Assembly: GCF_051014445.1 (NCBI RefSeq) | Contig: NC_135134.1 | Coordinates: forward strand, 29,825,672 to 29,889,671 | Direction of reading: 5' to 3' | DNA from: Colletes latitarsis | Taxonomy: Eukaryota; Arthropoda; Insecta; Hymenoptera; Colletidae | Length of the DNA: 64,000 nucleotides | Shown: in pieces, positions 11,832 through 24,414 of the stretch | Position numbering within the stretch: position 1 is the stretch's first letter | How the letters are laid out: each line of letters opens with the position of its first letter | Position numbers and translations under genes: made by a program | The notes under the pieces: model-generated | Told to the model about the DNA's origin: nothing | The model's database searches: none | The model's input: only the letters and a program-made list of their open reading frames with translations

Positions 11832-14800
11832 GAGCCTGATGGGGGCAAATCTTAGACCTATCCCAGACCTAAGATGCGTTATCCTCTAAAATATTTATCC
11901 AGACCAGGTTTCATTGAATGTTTCAGTGTGGTACCACTTTACTACGTGATCCAATCCAGAAAAAACCCAGGATCCGTTCAACAAGGATGTGAAGAATGCG
12001 AAAGTATGAGTCTGATGAGGGCAAATCCCAGGCCTAACCTAGACCTAACATGCGTTGTCTTCTAAAATATTGAGCGAAACCAGGTTTAATGGACTGTTTC
12101 AGTGTGGTACCACACTACTTCGTGATCCAAACCAGAAAAAACCCAGGATCTGTTCAACAAGTATGTGAAAAACACGAAACTGTGAGCCTGATGGGGGCAA
12201 ATCTTAGACCTATCCCAGACCTAAGATGCGTTATCCTCTAAAATATTTATCCAGACCAGGTTTCATTGAATGTTTCAGTGTGGTACCACTTTACTACGTG
12301 ATCCAATCCAGAAATAGCCCAGGATCCAGCCATGAAGTATGAGAAATATGCGAAAGTATGAGCCTGATGAGGGCAAATCCTAGACCTAACCCAGACCTAA
12401 CATGCGTTATCCTCTAAAATATTTATCAAGACCAGGTTTAATTGAATGTTTCAGTGTGGTACCACATTACTACGTGATCCAAACCAGAAAAAATCCAGGA
12501 TCCGTTCAACAAGTAAGTGAAAAATGCGAAAGTATGACACTGATGAGGGCAAATCCCAGACCTATCCCAAACCAAACTAGCGTTGTCCTCTAAAATATTG
12601 ATCGAAACCAGGTTTAATGGACTGTTTCAGTGTGGTAACACATTACTACGTGATCCAATCCAGAAATAGCCCAGGATCTAGCCATGAAGTATTAGAAATA
12701 TGCGAAAGTATGAGCCTGATGAGGGCAAATCCTAGACCTTACCCAGACCTAACATGCGTTATCCTCTAAAATATTTATCAAGACGAGGTTTAATTGAATG
12801 TTTCAGTGTGGTACCACATTACTACGTGATCCAAACCAGAAAAAACCCAGGATCCGTTCAACGAGTATGTGAAGAATGCGAAAGTATGTGTCTGATGAGT
12901 GAAAATCCCAGGCCTAACCTAGACCTAACATGCGTTATCCTCAAAAATATTGATCGAAACCAGGTTTAATTGACTGTTTCAGTGTTGTACTTCATTACTA
13001 CGTGATGCAATCCAGAAAAAGCCCAGGATCTGGCCATCAAGTATGAGAAATATGCGAAAAACGAGCCTGATGAGAGCAAATCCCAGGCCTAACCTAGACC
13101 TAACATGAATTATTCTCTAAAATATTGATCAAAACCAGGTTTAATTGAATGTTTCAGTGTTGTACTTCATTACTACGTGATGCAATCCAGAAAAAGCCCA
13201 GGATCCAGCCATCAAGTATGAGAACTATGCGAAAGAATGAGCCTGATAAGATCAAATCCCAGACCTATCCTAGACCTAAGATGAATTATTCTCTAAAATA
13301 TTGATCGAAACCAGGTTTAATGGACTGTTTCAGTGTTGTACTTCATTACTACGTGATGCAATCCAGAAAAAGCCCTGGATCTTGCCATCAAGTATGTGAA
13401 AAACGCGAAAGTATGAGTCTGATGAATGAAAATCCCAGGCCTAACCTAGACCTAACATGCGTTATCCTCAATAATATTGATCGCAACCAGGTTTAATGGA
13501 CTGTTTCAGTGTTGTACTTCATTACTACGTGATGCAATCCAGAAAAAGCCCTGGATCTTGCCATCAAGTATGAGAAATATGCGAAAGAATGAGCCTGATG
13601 AGAGCAAATCACAGACCTAACCTAGACCTAACATGAATTATTCTCTAAAACATTGATCAAAACCAGGTTTAATTGACTGTTTCAGTGTGGTACCACATTA
13701 CTACGTGATCCAATCCAGAAATAGCCCAGGATCCAGCAATGAAGTATGAGAAATATGCGAAAGTATGAGCCTGATGAGGGCAAATCCTAGACCTAACCCA
13801 GACCTAACACGCGTTATCCTCTAAAATATTGATCGCAACCAGGTTTAATGGACTGTTTCAGTGTGGTACCACACTACTGCGTGATCCAAACCAGAAAAAA
13901 ACCAGGATCCGTTCAACAAGTATGTGAAGAATGCGAAAGTGTGAGCCTGATGAGGGCAAATCCCAGACCTATCCCTGACCTAACTTGCGTTGTCCTCTAA
14001 GATATTGATGGAAGCCAGGTTTAATTTACTGTTTCAGTATTGTACTTCATTACTACGTGATGCAATCCAGATAAAGCCCAGGATCTAGCCATCAAGTATG
14101 AGAAATATGCGAAAGAATGTGCCTGATGAGAGCAAATCCCAGACCTAACCTAGACCTAACATGAATTATTCTCTAAAATATTGATCGAAACCAGGTTTAA
14201 TGGACTGTTTCAGTGTGGTCCCACATTACTACGTGATCCAAACCAGAAAAAACCCAGGATCCGTTCAACAAGTATGTGAAGAATGCGAAAGTATGAGTCT
14301 GATGAGGGCAAATCCCAGGCCTAACCTAGACCTAACATGCGTTATCTTCTAAAATATTGAGCGAAACCAGGTTTAATGGACTGTTTCAGTGTGGTACCAC
14401 ACTACTTCGTGATCCAAACCAGAAAAAACCCAGGATCTGTTCAACAAGTATGTGAAAAACGCGAAACTGTGAGCCTGATGGGGGCAAATCTTAGACCTAT
14501 CCCAGACCTAAGATGCGTTATCCTCTAAAATATTTGTCCAGACCAGGTTTCATTGAATGTTTCAGTGTGGTACCACTTTACTACGTGATCCAATCCAGAA
14601 ATAGCCCAGGATCCAGCCATGAAGTATGAGAAATATGCGAAAGTATGAGCGTGATGAGGGCAAATCCTAGACCTAACCCAGACCTAACATGCGTGATCCT
14701 CTAAAATATTTATCAAGACCAGGTTTAATTGAATGCTTCAGTGTGGTACCACATTACTACGTGATCCAAACCAGAAAAAATCCAGGATCCGTTTAACAAG

Positions 14801-17800
14801 TATGTGAAAAATGCGAAAGTATGAGCCTGATGAGGGCAAATCCCAGACCTATCCCAGACCTAACTTGTGTTGTCCTCTAAGATATTGATGGAAACCAGGT
14901 TTAATTTACTGTTTCAGTGTTGTACTTCATTACTACGTGATGCAATCCAGATAAACCCCAGGATCTAGCCATCAAGTATGAGAAATATGCGAAAGAATGT
15001 GCCTGATGAGAGCAAATCCCAGACCTAACCTAGACCTAACATGAATTATTCTCTAAAATATTGATCGGAACCAGGTTTAATGGACTGTTTCAGTGTGGTC
15101 CCACATTACTACGTGATCCAAACCAGAAAAAACCCAGGATCCGTTCAACAAGTATGTGAAGAATGCGAAAGTATGAGTCTGATGAGGGCAAATCCCAGGC
15201 CTAACCTAGACCTAACATGCGTTATCTTCTAAAATATTGAGCGAAACCAGTTTTAATGGACTGTTTCAGTGTGGTACCATACTACTTCGTGATCCAAACC
15301 AGAAAAAACCCAGGATCTGTTCAACAAGTATGTGAAAAACGCGAAACTGTGAGCCTGATGAGAGCAAATCACAGACCTAACCTAGACCTAACATGAATTA
15401 TTCTCTAAAACATTGATCAAAACCAGGTTTAATTGACTGTTTCAGTGTGGTACCACATTACTACGTGATCCAATCCAGAAATAGCCCAGGATCCAGCAAT
15501 GAAGTATGAGAAATATGCGAAAGTATGAGCCTGATGAGGGCAAATCCTAGACCTAACCCAGACCTAACACGCGTTATCCTCTAAAATATTGATCGCAACC
15601 AGGTTTAATGGACTGTTTCAGTGTGGTACCACACTACTGCGTGATCCAAACCAGAAAAAAACCAGGATCCGTTCAACAAGTATGTGAAGAATGCGAAAGT
15701 GTGAGCCTGATGAGGGCAAATCCCAGACCTATCCCTGACCTAACTTGCGTTGTCCTCTAAGATATTGATGGAAGCCAGGTTTAATTTACTGTTTCAGTAT
15801 TGTACTTCATTACTACGTGATGCAATCCAGATAAAGCCCAGGATCTAGCCATCAAGTATGAGAAATATGCGAAAGAATGTGCCTGATGAGAGCAAATCCC
15901 AGACCTAACCTAGACCTAACATGAATTATTCTCTAAAATATTGATCGAAACCAGGTTTAATGGACTGTTTCAGTGTGGTCCCACATTACTACGTGATCCA
16001 AACCAGAAAAAACCCAGGATCCGTTCAACAAGTATGTGAAGAATGCGAAAGTATGAGTCTGATGAGGGCAAATCCCAGGCCTAACCTAGACCTAACATGC
16101 GTTATCTTCTAAAATATTGAGCGAAACCAGGTTTAATGGACTGTTTCAGTGTGGTACCACACTACTTCGTGATCCAAACCAGAAAAAACCCAGGATCTGT
16201 TCAACAAGTATGTGAAAAACGCGAAACTGTGAGCCTGATGGGGGCAAATCTTAGACCTATCCCAGACCTAAGATGCGTTATCCTCTAAAATATTTGTCCA
16301 GACCAGGTTTCATTGAATGTTTCAGTGTGGTACCACTTTACTACGTGATCCAATCCAGAAATAGCCCAGGATCCAGCCATGAAGTATGAGAAATATGCGA
16401 AAGTATGAGCGTGATGAGGGCAAATCCTAGACCTAACCCAGACCTAACATGCGTGATCCTCTAAAATATTTATCAAGACCAGGTTTAATTGAATGCTTCA
16501 GTGTGGTACCACATTACTACGTGATCCAAACCAGAAAAAATCCAGGATCCGTTTAACAAGTATGTGAAAAATGCGAAAGTATGAGCCTGATGAGGGCAAA
16601 TCCCAGACCTATCCCAGACCTAACTTGTGTTGTCCTCTAAGATATTGATGGAAACCAGGTTTAATTTACTGTTTCAGTGTTGTACTTCATTACTACGTGA
16701 TGCAATCCAGATAAACCCCAGGATCTAGCCATCAAGTATGAGAAATATGCGAAAGAATGTGCCTGATGAGAGCAAATCCCAGACCTAACCTAGACCTAAC
16801 ATGAATTATTCTCTAAAATATTGATCGGAACCAGGTTTAATGGACTGTTTCAGTGTGGTCCCACATTACTACGTGATCCAAACCAGAAAAAACCCAGGAT
16901 CCGTTCAACAAGTATGTGAAGAATGCGAAAGTATGAGTCTGATGAGGGCAAATCCCAGGCCTAACCTAGACCTAACATGCGTTATCTTCTAAAATATTGA
17001 GCGAAACCAGTTTTAATGGACTGTTTCAGTGTGGTACCATACTACTTCGTGATCCAAACCAGAAAAAACCCAGGATCTGTTCAACAAGTATGTGAAAAAC
17101 GCGAAACTGTGAGCCTGATGGGGGCAAATCTTAGACCTATCCCAGACCTAAGATGCGTTATCCTCTAAAATATTTATCCAGACCAGGTTTCATTGAATGT
17201 TTCAGTGTGGTACCACTTTACTACGTGATCCAATCCAGAAAAAACCCAGGATCCGTTCAACAAGGATGTGAAGAATGCGAAAGTATGAGTCTGATGAGGG
17301 CAAATCCCAGGCCTAACCTAGACCTAACATGCGTTGTCTTCTAAAATATTGAGCGAAACCAGGTTTAATGGACTGTTTCAGTGTGGTACCACACTACTTC
17401 GTGATCCAAACCAGAAAAAACCCAGGATCTGTTCAACAAGTATGTGAAAAACACGAAACCGTGAGCCTGATGGGGGCAAATCTTAGACCTATCCCAGACC
17501 TAAGATGCGTTATCCTCTAAAATATTTATCCAGACCAGGTTTCATTGAATGTTTCAGTGTGGTACCACTTTACTACGTGATCCAATCCAGAAATAGCCCA
17601 GGATCCAGCCATGAAGTATGAGAAATATGCGAAAGTATGAGCCTGATGAGGGCAAATCCTAGACCTAACCCAGACCTAACATGCGTTATCCTCTAAAATA
17701 TTTATCAAGACCAGGTTTAATTGAATGTTTCAGTGTGGTACCACATTACTACGTGATCCAAACCAGAAAAAATCCAGGATCCGTTCAACAAGTAAGTGAA

Positions 17801-19939
17801 AAATGCGAAAGTATGACACTGATGAGGGCAAATCCCAGACCTATCCCAAACCAAACTAGCGTTGTCCTCTAAAATATTGATCGAAACCAGGTTTAATGGA
17901 CTGTTTCAGTGTGGTAACACATTACTACGTGATCCAATCCAGAAATAGCCCAGGATCTAGCCATGAAGTATTAGAAATATGCGAAAGTATGAGCCTGATG
18001 AGGGCAAATCCTAGACCTTACCCAGACCTAACATGCGTTATCCTCTAAAATATTTATCAAGACGAGGTTTAATTGAATGTTTCAGTGTGGTACCACATTA
18101 CTACGTGATCCAAACCAGAAAAAACCCAGGATCCGTTCAACGAGTATGTGAAGAATGCGAAAGTATGTGTCTGATGAGTGAAAATCCCAGGCCTAACCTA
18201 GACCTAACATGCGTTATCCTCAAAAATATTGATCGAAACCAGGTTTAATTGACTGTTTCAGTGTTGTACTTCATTACTATGTGATGCAATGCAGAAAAAG
18301 CCCAGGATCTGGCCATCAAGTATGAGAAATATGCGAAAAACGAGCCTGATGAGAGCAAATCCCAGGCCTAACCTAGACCTAACATGAATTATTCTCTAAA
18401 ATATTGATCAAAACCAGGTTTAATTGAATGTTTCAGTGTTGTACTTCATTACTACGTGATGCAATCCAGAAAAAGCCCAGGATCCAGCCATCAAGTATGA
18501 GAACTATGCGAAAGAATGAGCCTGATAAGATCAAATCCCAGACCTATCCTAGACCTAAGATGAATTATTCTCTAAAATATTGATCGAAACCAGGTTTAAT
18601 GGACTGTTTCAGTGTTGTACTTCATTACTACGTGATGCAATCCAGAAAAAGCCCTGGATCTTGCCATCAAGTATGTGAAAAACGCGAAAGTATGAGTCTG
18701 ATGAATGAAAATCCCAGGCCTAACCTAGACCTAACATGCGTTATCCTCAATAATATTGATCGCAACCAGGTTTAATGGACTGTTTCAGTGTTGTACTTCA
18801 TTACTACGTGATGCAATCCAGAAAAAGCCCTGGATCTTGCCATCAAGTATGAGAAATATGCGAAAGAATGAGCCTGATGAGAGCAAATCACAGACCTAAC
18901 CTAGACCTAACATGAATTATTCTCTAAAACATTGATCAAAACCAGGTTTAATTGACTGTTTCAGTGTGGTACCACATTACTACGTGATCCAATCCAGAAA
19001 TAGCCCAGGATCCAGCAATGAAGTATGAGAAATATGCGAAAGTATGAGCCTGATGAGGGCAAATCCTAGACCTAACCCAGACCTAACACGCGTTATCCTC
19101 TAAAATATTGATCGCAACCAGGTTTAATGGACTGTTTCAGTGTGGTACCACACTACTGCGTGATCCAAACCAGAAAAAAACCAGGATCCGTTCAACAAGT
19201 ATGTGAAGAATGCGAAAGTGTGAGCCTGATGAGGGCAAATCCCAGACCTATCCCTGACCTAACTTGCGTTGTCCTCTAAGATATTGATGGAAGCCAGGTT
19301 TAATTTACTGTTTCAGTATTGTACTTCATTACTACGTGATGCAATCCAGATAAAGCCCAGGATCTAGCCATCAAGTATGAGAAATATGCGAAAGAATGTG
19401 CCTGATGAGAGCAAATCCCAGACCTAACCTAGACCTAACATGAATTATTCTCTAAAATATTGATCGAAACCAGGTTTAATGGACTGTTTCAGTGTGGTCC
19501 CACATTACTACGTGATCCAAACCAGAAAAAACCCAGGATCCGTTCAACAAGTATGTGAAGAATGCGAAAGTATGAGTCTGATGAGGGCAAATCCCAGGCC
19601 TAACCTAGACCTAACATGCGTTATCTTCTAAAATATTGAGCGAAACCAGGTTTAATGGACTGTTTCAGTGTGGTACCACACTACTTCGTGATCCAAACCA
19701 GAAAAAACCCAGGATCTGTTCAACAAGTATGTGAAAAACGCGAAACTGTGAGCCTGATGGGGGCAAATCTTAGACCTATCCCAGACCTAAGATGCGTTAT
19801 CCTCTAAAATATTTGTCCAGACCAGGTTTCATTGAATGTTTCAGTGTGGTACCACTTTACTACGTGATCCAATCCAGAAATAGCCCAGGATCCAGCCATG
19901 AAGTATGAGAAATATGCGAAAGTATGAGCGTGATGAGGG
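11832..19939. repeat. Higher-order duplication, offset 5279 bp (30 monomers less one base)
   Basis: The stretch 11832-14660 recurs at 17111-19939, including its private variants (for example the TTCATTGAATG monomer at 11874 and 17153, and AAGTAAGTGAAAAATG near 12513 and 17792). Similarity at the same spacing extends left to about 10.3 kb. The copies part at about 19940, where CCTAGACCTAACCC is replaced by CCCAGACCTATCCC. Confidence 0.85.
13592..17111. repeat. Tandem pair of a ten-monomer (1760-bp) unit
   Basis: 13592-15351 and 15352-17111 match base for base at all the variant sites I compared: CAGCAATG near 13735/15495, TATTTGTCC near 14531/16291 and CCAGTTTTAATGG near 15248/17008. The junction falls inside GAGCCTGATGAGAGCAAATC. 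This is the freshest amplification in domain 1. Confidence 0.85.
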
Positions 19940-22900
19940 CAAATCCCAGACCTATCCCTGACCTAACTTGCGTTGTCCTCTAAGATATTGATGGAAGCCA
20001 GGTTTAATTTACTGTTTCAGTATTGTACTTCATTACTACGTGATGCAATCCAGATAAAGCCCAGGATCTAGCCATCAAGTATGAGAAATATGCGAAAGAA
20101 TGTGCCTGATGAGAGCAAATCCCAGACCTAACCTAGACCTAACATGAATTATCCTCTAAAATATTTATCAAGACCAGGTTTAATTGAATGCTTCAGTGTG
20201 GTACCACATTACTACGTGATCCAAACCAGAAAAAATCCAGGATCCGTTCAACAAGTATGTGAAAAATGCGAAAGTATGAGCCTGATGAGGGCAAATCCCA
20301 GACCTATCCCAGACCTAACATGAATTATTCTCTAAAATATTGATCAAAACCAGGTTTAATTGAAGGTTTCAGTGTTGTACTTCATTACTACGTGATGCAA
20401 TCCAGATAAACCCCAGGATCTAGCCATCAAGTATGAGAAATATGCGAAAGAATGAGCCTGATAAGATCAAATCCCAGACCTATCCTAGACCTAAGATGAA
20501 TTATTCTCTAAAATATTGATCGAAACCAGGTTTAATGGACTGTTTCAGTGTTGTACTTCATTACTACGTGATGCAATCCAGAAAAAGCCCTGGATCTTGC
20601 CATCAAGTATGAGAAATATGCGAAAGAATGAGCCTGATGAGAGCAAATCCCAGACCTAACCTTGACCTAACATGAATCAGTCTCTAAAACATTGATCAAA
20701 ACCAGGTTTAATTGACTGTTTCAGTGTGGTACCACATTACTACGTGATCCAATCCAGTAATAGCCCAGGATCCAGCCATGAAGTATGAGAAATATGCGAA
20801 AGTATGAGCCTGATGCGGGCAAATCCTAGACCTACCCCAGACCTAACACGCGTTATCCTCTAAAATATTGATCGCAACCAGTTTTAATGGACTGTTTCAG
20901 TGTGGTACCACACTACTACGTGATCCAAACCAGAAAAAACCCAGGATCTGTTCAACAAGTATGTGAAAAACGCGAAAGTATTAGTCTGATGAGTGAAAAT
21001 CCCAGGCCTAACCTAGACCTAACATGCGTTATCCTCAATAATATTGATCGCAACCAGGTTTAATGGACTGTTTCAGTGTTAGTACAACACTACTGCGTGA
21101 TCCAAACCAGAAAAAACCCTGGATCCGTTCAACAAGTATGTGAAGAATGCGAAAGTATGAGCCTGATGAGGGCAAATCCTAGACCTATCCCAGACCTAAC
21201 TTGCGTTGTCCTCTAAGATATTGATGGAAACCAGGTTTAATTTACTGTTTCAGTGTTGTACTTCATTACTACGTGATGCAATCCAGATAAAGCCCAGGAT
21301 CTAGCCATCAAGTATGAGAAATATGCGAAAGTATGAGTCTGATGAGGGCAAATCCCAGGCCTAACCTACACCTAACATGCGTTATCTTCTAAAATATTGA
21401 GCGAAACCAGGTTTAATGGACTGTTTCAGTGTGGTACCACACTACTTCGTGATCCAAACCAGAAAAAATCCAGGATCTGTTCAACAAGTATGTGAAAAAC
21501 GCGAAACTGTGAGCGTGATGGGGGCAAATCTTAGACCTATCCCAGACCTAAGATGCGTTATCCTCTAAAATATTTATCCAGACCAGGTTTCATTGAATGT
21601 TTCAGTGTGGTACCACATTACTACGTGATCCAAACCAGTAAAAACACAGGATCTAGCCATCAAGTATGAGAAATATGCGAAAGAATGAGTCTGATGAGTG
21701 AAAATCCCAGGCCTAACCTAGACCTAACATGCGTTATCTTCTAAAATATTGAGCGAAACCAGGTTTAATGGACTGTTTCAGTGTGGTACCACACTACTTC
21801 GTGATCCAAACCAGAAAAAATCCAGGATCTGTTCAACAAGTATGTGAAAAACGCGAAACTGTGAGCCTGATGTGGGCAAATCTTAGACCTATCCCAGACC
21901 TAAGATGCGTTATCCTCTAAAATATTTATCCAGACCAGGTTTCATTGAATGTTTCAGTGTGGTACCACATTATTACGTGATCCAAACCAGAATAAACCCA
22001 GGATCAGTTCAACAAGCATGTGAAAAACGCGAAAGTATGAGCCTGATGAGGGCGAATCCCAGACCTATCCCAGACCTAACTTGCGTTATCCTCTAAAATA
22101 TTGATCGAAACCAGGTTTAATTGTCTGTTTCAGCGTGGTACCACATTACTACGTGATACAATCCAGAAACAGCCCAGGATCTAGCCATGAAGTATGAGAA
22201 ATATGCGAAAGTACGAGCCTGATGAGGGCAAATCCTAGACCTAACCCAAACCTAACATGCGTTATCCTCTAAAATATTTATCAAGACCAGGTTTAATTGA
22301 ATGTTTCAGTGTGGTACCACATTACTACGTGAACCAAACCAGAAAAAACCCAGGATCCGTTCAACAAGTATGTGAAGAATGCGAAAGTATGAGTCTGATG
22401 AGTGAAAATCCCAGGGCTAACCTAGACCTATCATGCGTTATCCTCTAAAATATTGATCCAAACCAGGTTTAATGGACTGTTTCAGTGTGGTACCAATTTA
22501 CTACGTGATCCAAACCAGAAAAAACCCAGGATCCGTTCAACGAGTATGTGAAGAATGCGAAAGTATGTGTCTGATGAGTGAAAATTCCAGGCCTAACCTA
22601 GACCTAACATGCGTTATCCTCAAAAATATTGATCGAAACCAGGTTTAATTGACTGTTTCAGTGTTGTACTTCATTACTACGTGATGCAATCCAGAAAAAG
22701 CTCAGGATGTGGCCATCAAGTATGAGAAATATGCGAAAGTATGAGCCTGATGAGGGCGAATCCCAGACCTATCACAGACCTAACTTGCGTTATCCTCAAA
22801 AATATTGATCGAAACCAGGTTTAATTGACTGTTTCAGCGTGGTACCACATTACTACGTGATACAATCCAGAAACAGCCCAGGATCTAGCCATGAAGTATG

Positions 22901-23984
22901 AGAAATATGCGAAAGTATGAGCCTGATGAGGGCAAATCCTAGACCTAACCCAAACCTAACATGCGTTATCCTCTAAAATATTTATCAAGACCAGTTTTAA
23001 TTGATTGTTTCTGTGTGGTCCCACATTACTACGTGATCCAAACCAGAAAAAACCCAGGATCCGTTCAACAAGTATGTGAAGAATGCGAATGTATGTGTCT
23101 GATGAGTGAAAATCCCAGGCCTAACCTAGACCTAACATGCGTTATCCTCTAAAATATTTATCAAGACCAGGTTTAATTGATTGTTTCAGTGTGGTCCCAC
23201 ATTACTACGTGATCCAAACCAGAGAAAACCCAGGATCCGTTCAACAAATATGTGAAGAATGCGAAAGTATGAGTCTGATGACTGAAAATCCCAGGCCTAA
23301 CCTAGACCTAACATGCGTTATCCTCAAAAATATTGATCGAAACCTGGTTTAATCCACTGTTTCAGTGTGGTACCACATTACTACGTGATCCAAACCAGAA
23401 AAAACCCAGGATCAGTTCAACAAGTATGTGGAAAACGCGATAGTATGAGCCTGATGAGGGCAAATCCTAGACCTAACCCAGACCTAACATGCGTTTTCCT
23501 GTAAAATATTGATCGAAACCAGGTTTAATTGACTGTTCCTGTGTGGTACCACATTACTACGTGATCCAATCCAGAAATAGCCCTGGATCTAGCCATGAAG
23601 TATGAGAAACATGCGAATGTATGAGCCTGACGAGGGCAAATCCTAGACCTAACCCAGACCTAACATGCGTTATCCTCTAAAATATTCATCAAGACCAGGT
23701 TTAATTGAATGTTTCAGTGTGGTACCACATTACTACGTGATCCAAACCAGTAAAAACCCAGGATCCGTTCAACAAGTATGTGAAGAATGCGAAAGCATGA
23801 GTCTGACGAGTGAAAATCCCCGGCCTAACCTAGACCTAACATGCGTTATCCTCAAAAATATTGATCGAAACCAGGTTTAATCGACTGTTTCAGTGTGGTA
23901 CCACACTACTACGTGACCCAAACCAGAAAAAACCCAGGATCTGTTCAACAAGTATGTGGAAAACGCGAAAGTATGAGCCTGATA

Positions 23985-24001
23985 AGGGCAAATCCCAGAC
24001 C
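23985..24001. repeat. Target-site duplication of element 2, left copy
   Basis: AGGGCAAATCCCAGACC, matching 30347-30363 at 16 of 17 bases (C versus G at position 11). It lies directly before the poly(T). The end point is after the first CCAGACC of the monomer, not the second as in elements 1 and 3. Confidence 0.82.
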
Positions 24002-24414
24002 TTTTTTTTTTTTTTTTTTTTTTTGTACGTGGGGAAATCCTCATGGACACCCCGAGGCCCATATGTAGGGGAGGGCCTCAGGGTAGTGCCGGACTCCTAC
24101 CGGCTAAAACCCCACGGTGACCGTCCTCGGGCGCTGCGGCGGGGAACCGGGAACTCTAGTGAGACGTCACAGAGTCCCCCGCCGCGCCTTGCCAATCGAG
24201 GCTCATCCCGGGGGGATTGACAACGTGTCCCTCCCCCCCTGATTTCTCCGCCGCAGACGCCAGGTCACCCGACGCCCGCGGCCCTGGGGCTGCCTTCGGT
24301 GCTCGGGCCCCTATCGCCGAGCACCTGCAGCCCACACCGGCGGCCCGTCCATCCCCCGGCCATCGACGTGGTGGCCGGAGTTGAAATTTGACGGGCCACC
24401 TACCCCTTCAGGAG
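24002..24414 (-). other. 3' UTR and poly(A) of element 2
   Basis: After the 23-nt tail come a short dyad GAGGCCC/GGGCCTC (24054-24080) and, at 24104-24122, the motif that reads GGTCACCGTGGGGTTTTAG in element sense, the one stretch clearly shared with the 3' UTRs of elements 1, 3 and 4. The rest shows no likeness to family I. Confidence 0.7.

Larger units (their letters stand above)
7989..24001. repeat. 176-bp satellite array, second block (domain 1)
   Basis: About 91 monomers without interruption between elements 1 and 2. The same two arm types alternate as in the left block. Between about 10.3 and 20 kb neighbouring blocks become nearly identical over kilobases, the mark of recent unequal exchange; outside it, monomers differ more. 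No gene, promoter or RNA was recognised. The array stops at the poly(T) of element 2. Confidence 0.95.

Noticed and set aside
17153..17344. Many plus-strand open frames of 63-71 codons in the satellite (MRYPLKYLSRPG-type), here one example
   Set aside because: They follow the 176-bp monomer, differ with each point variant, run across monomer borders only because 176 is not a multiple of three, and have no codon-level constraint or gene context.
7989..24001. CRISPR array
   Set aside because: The repeat is continuous with no alternation of constant repeats and unique spacers, and the context is eukaryotic.
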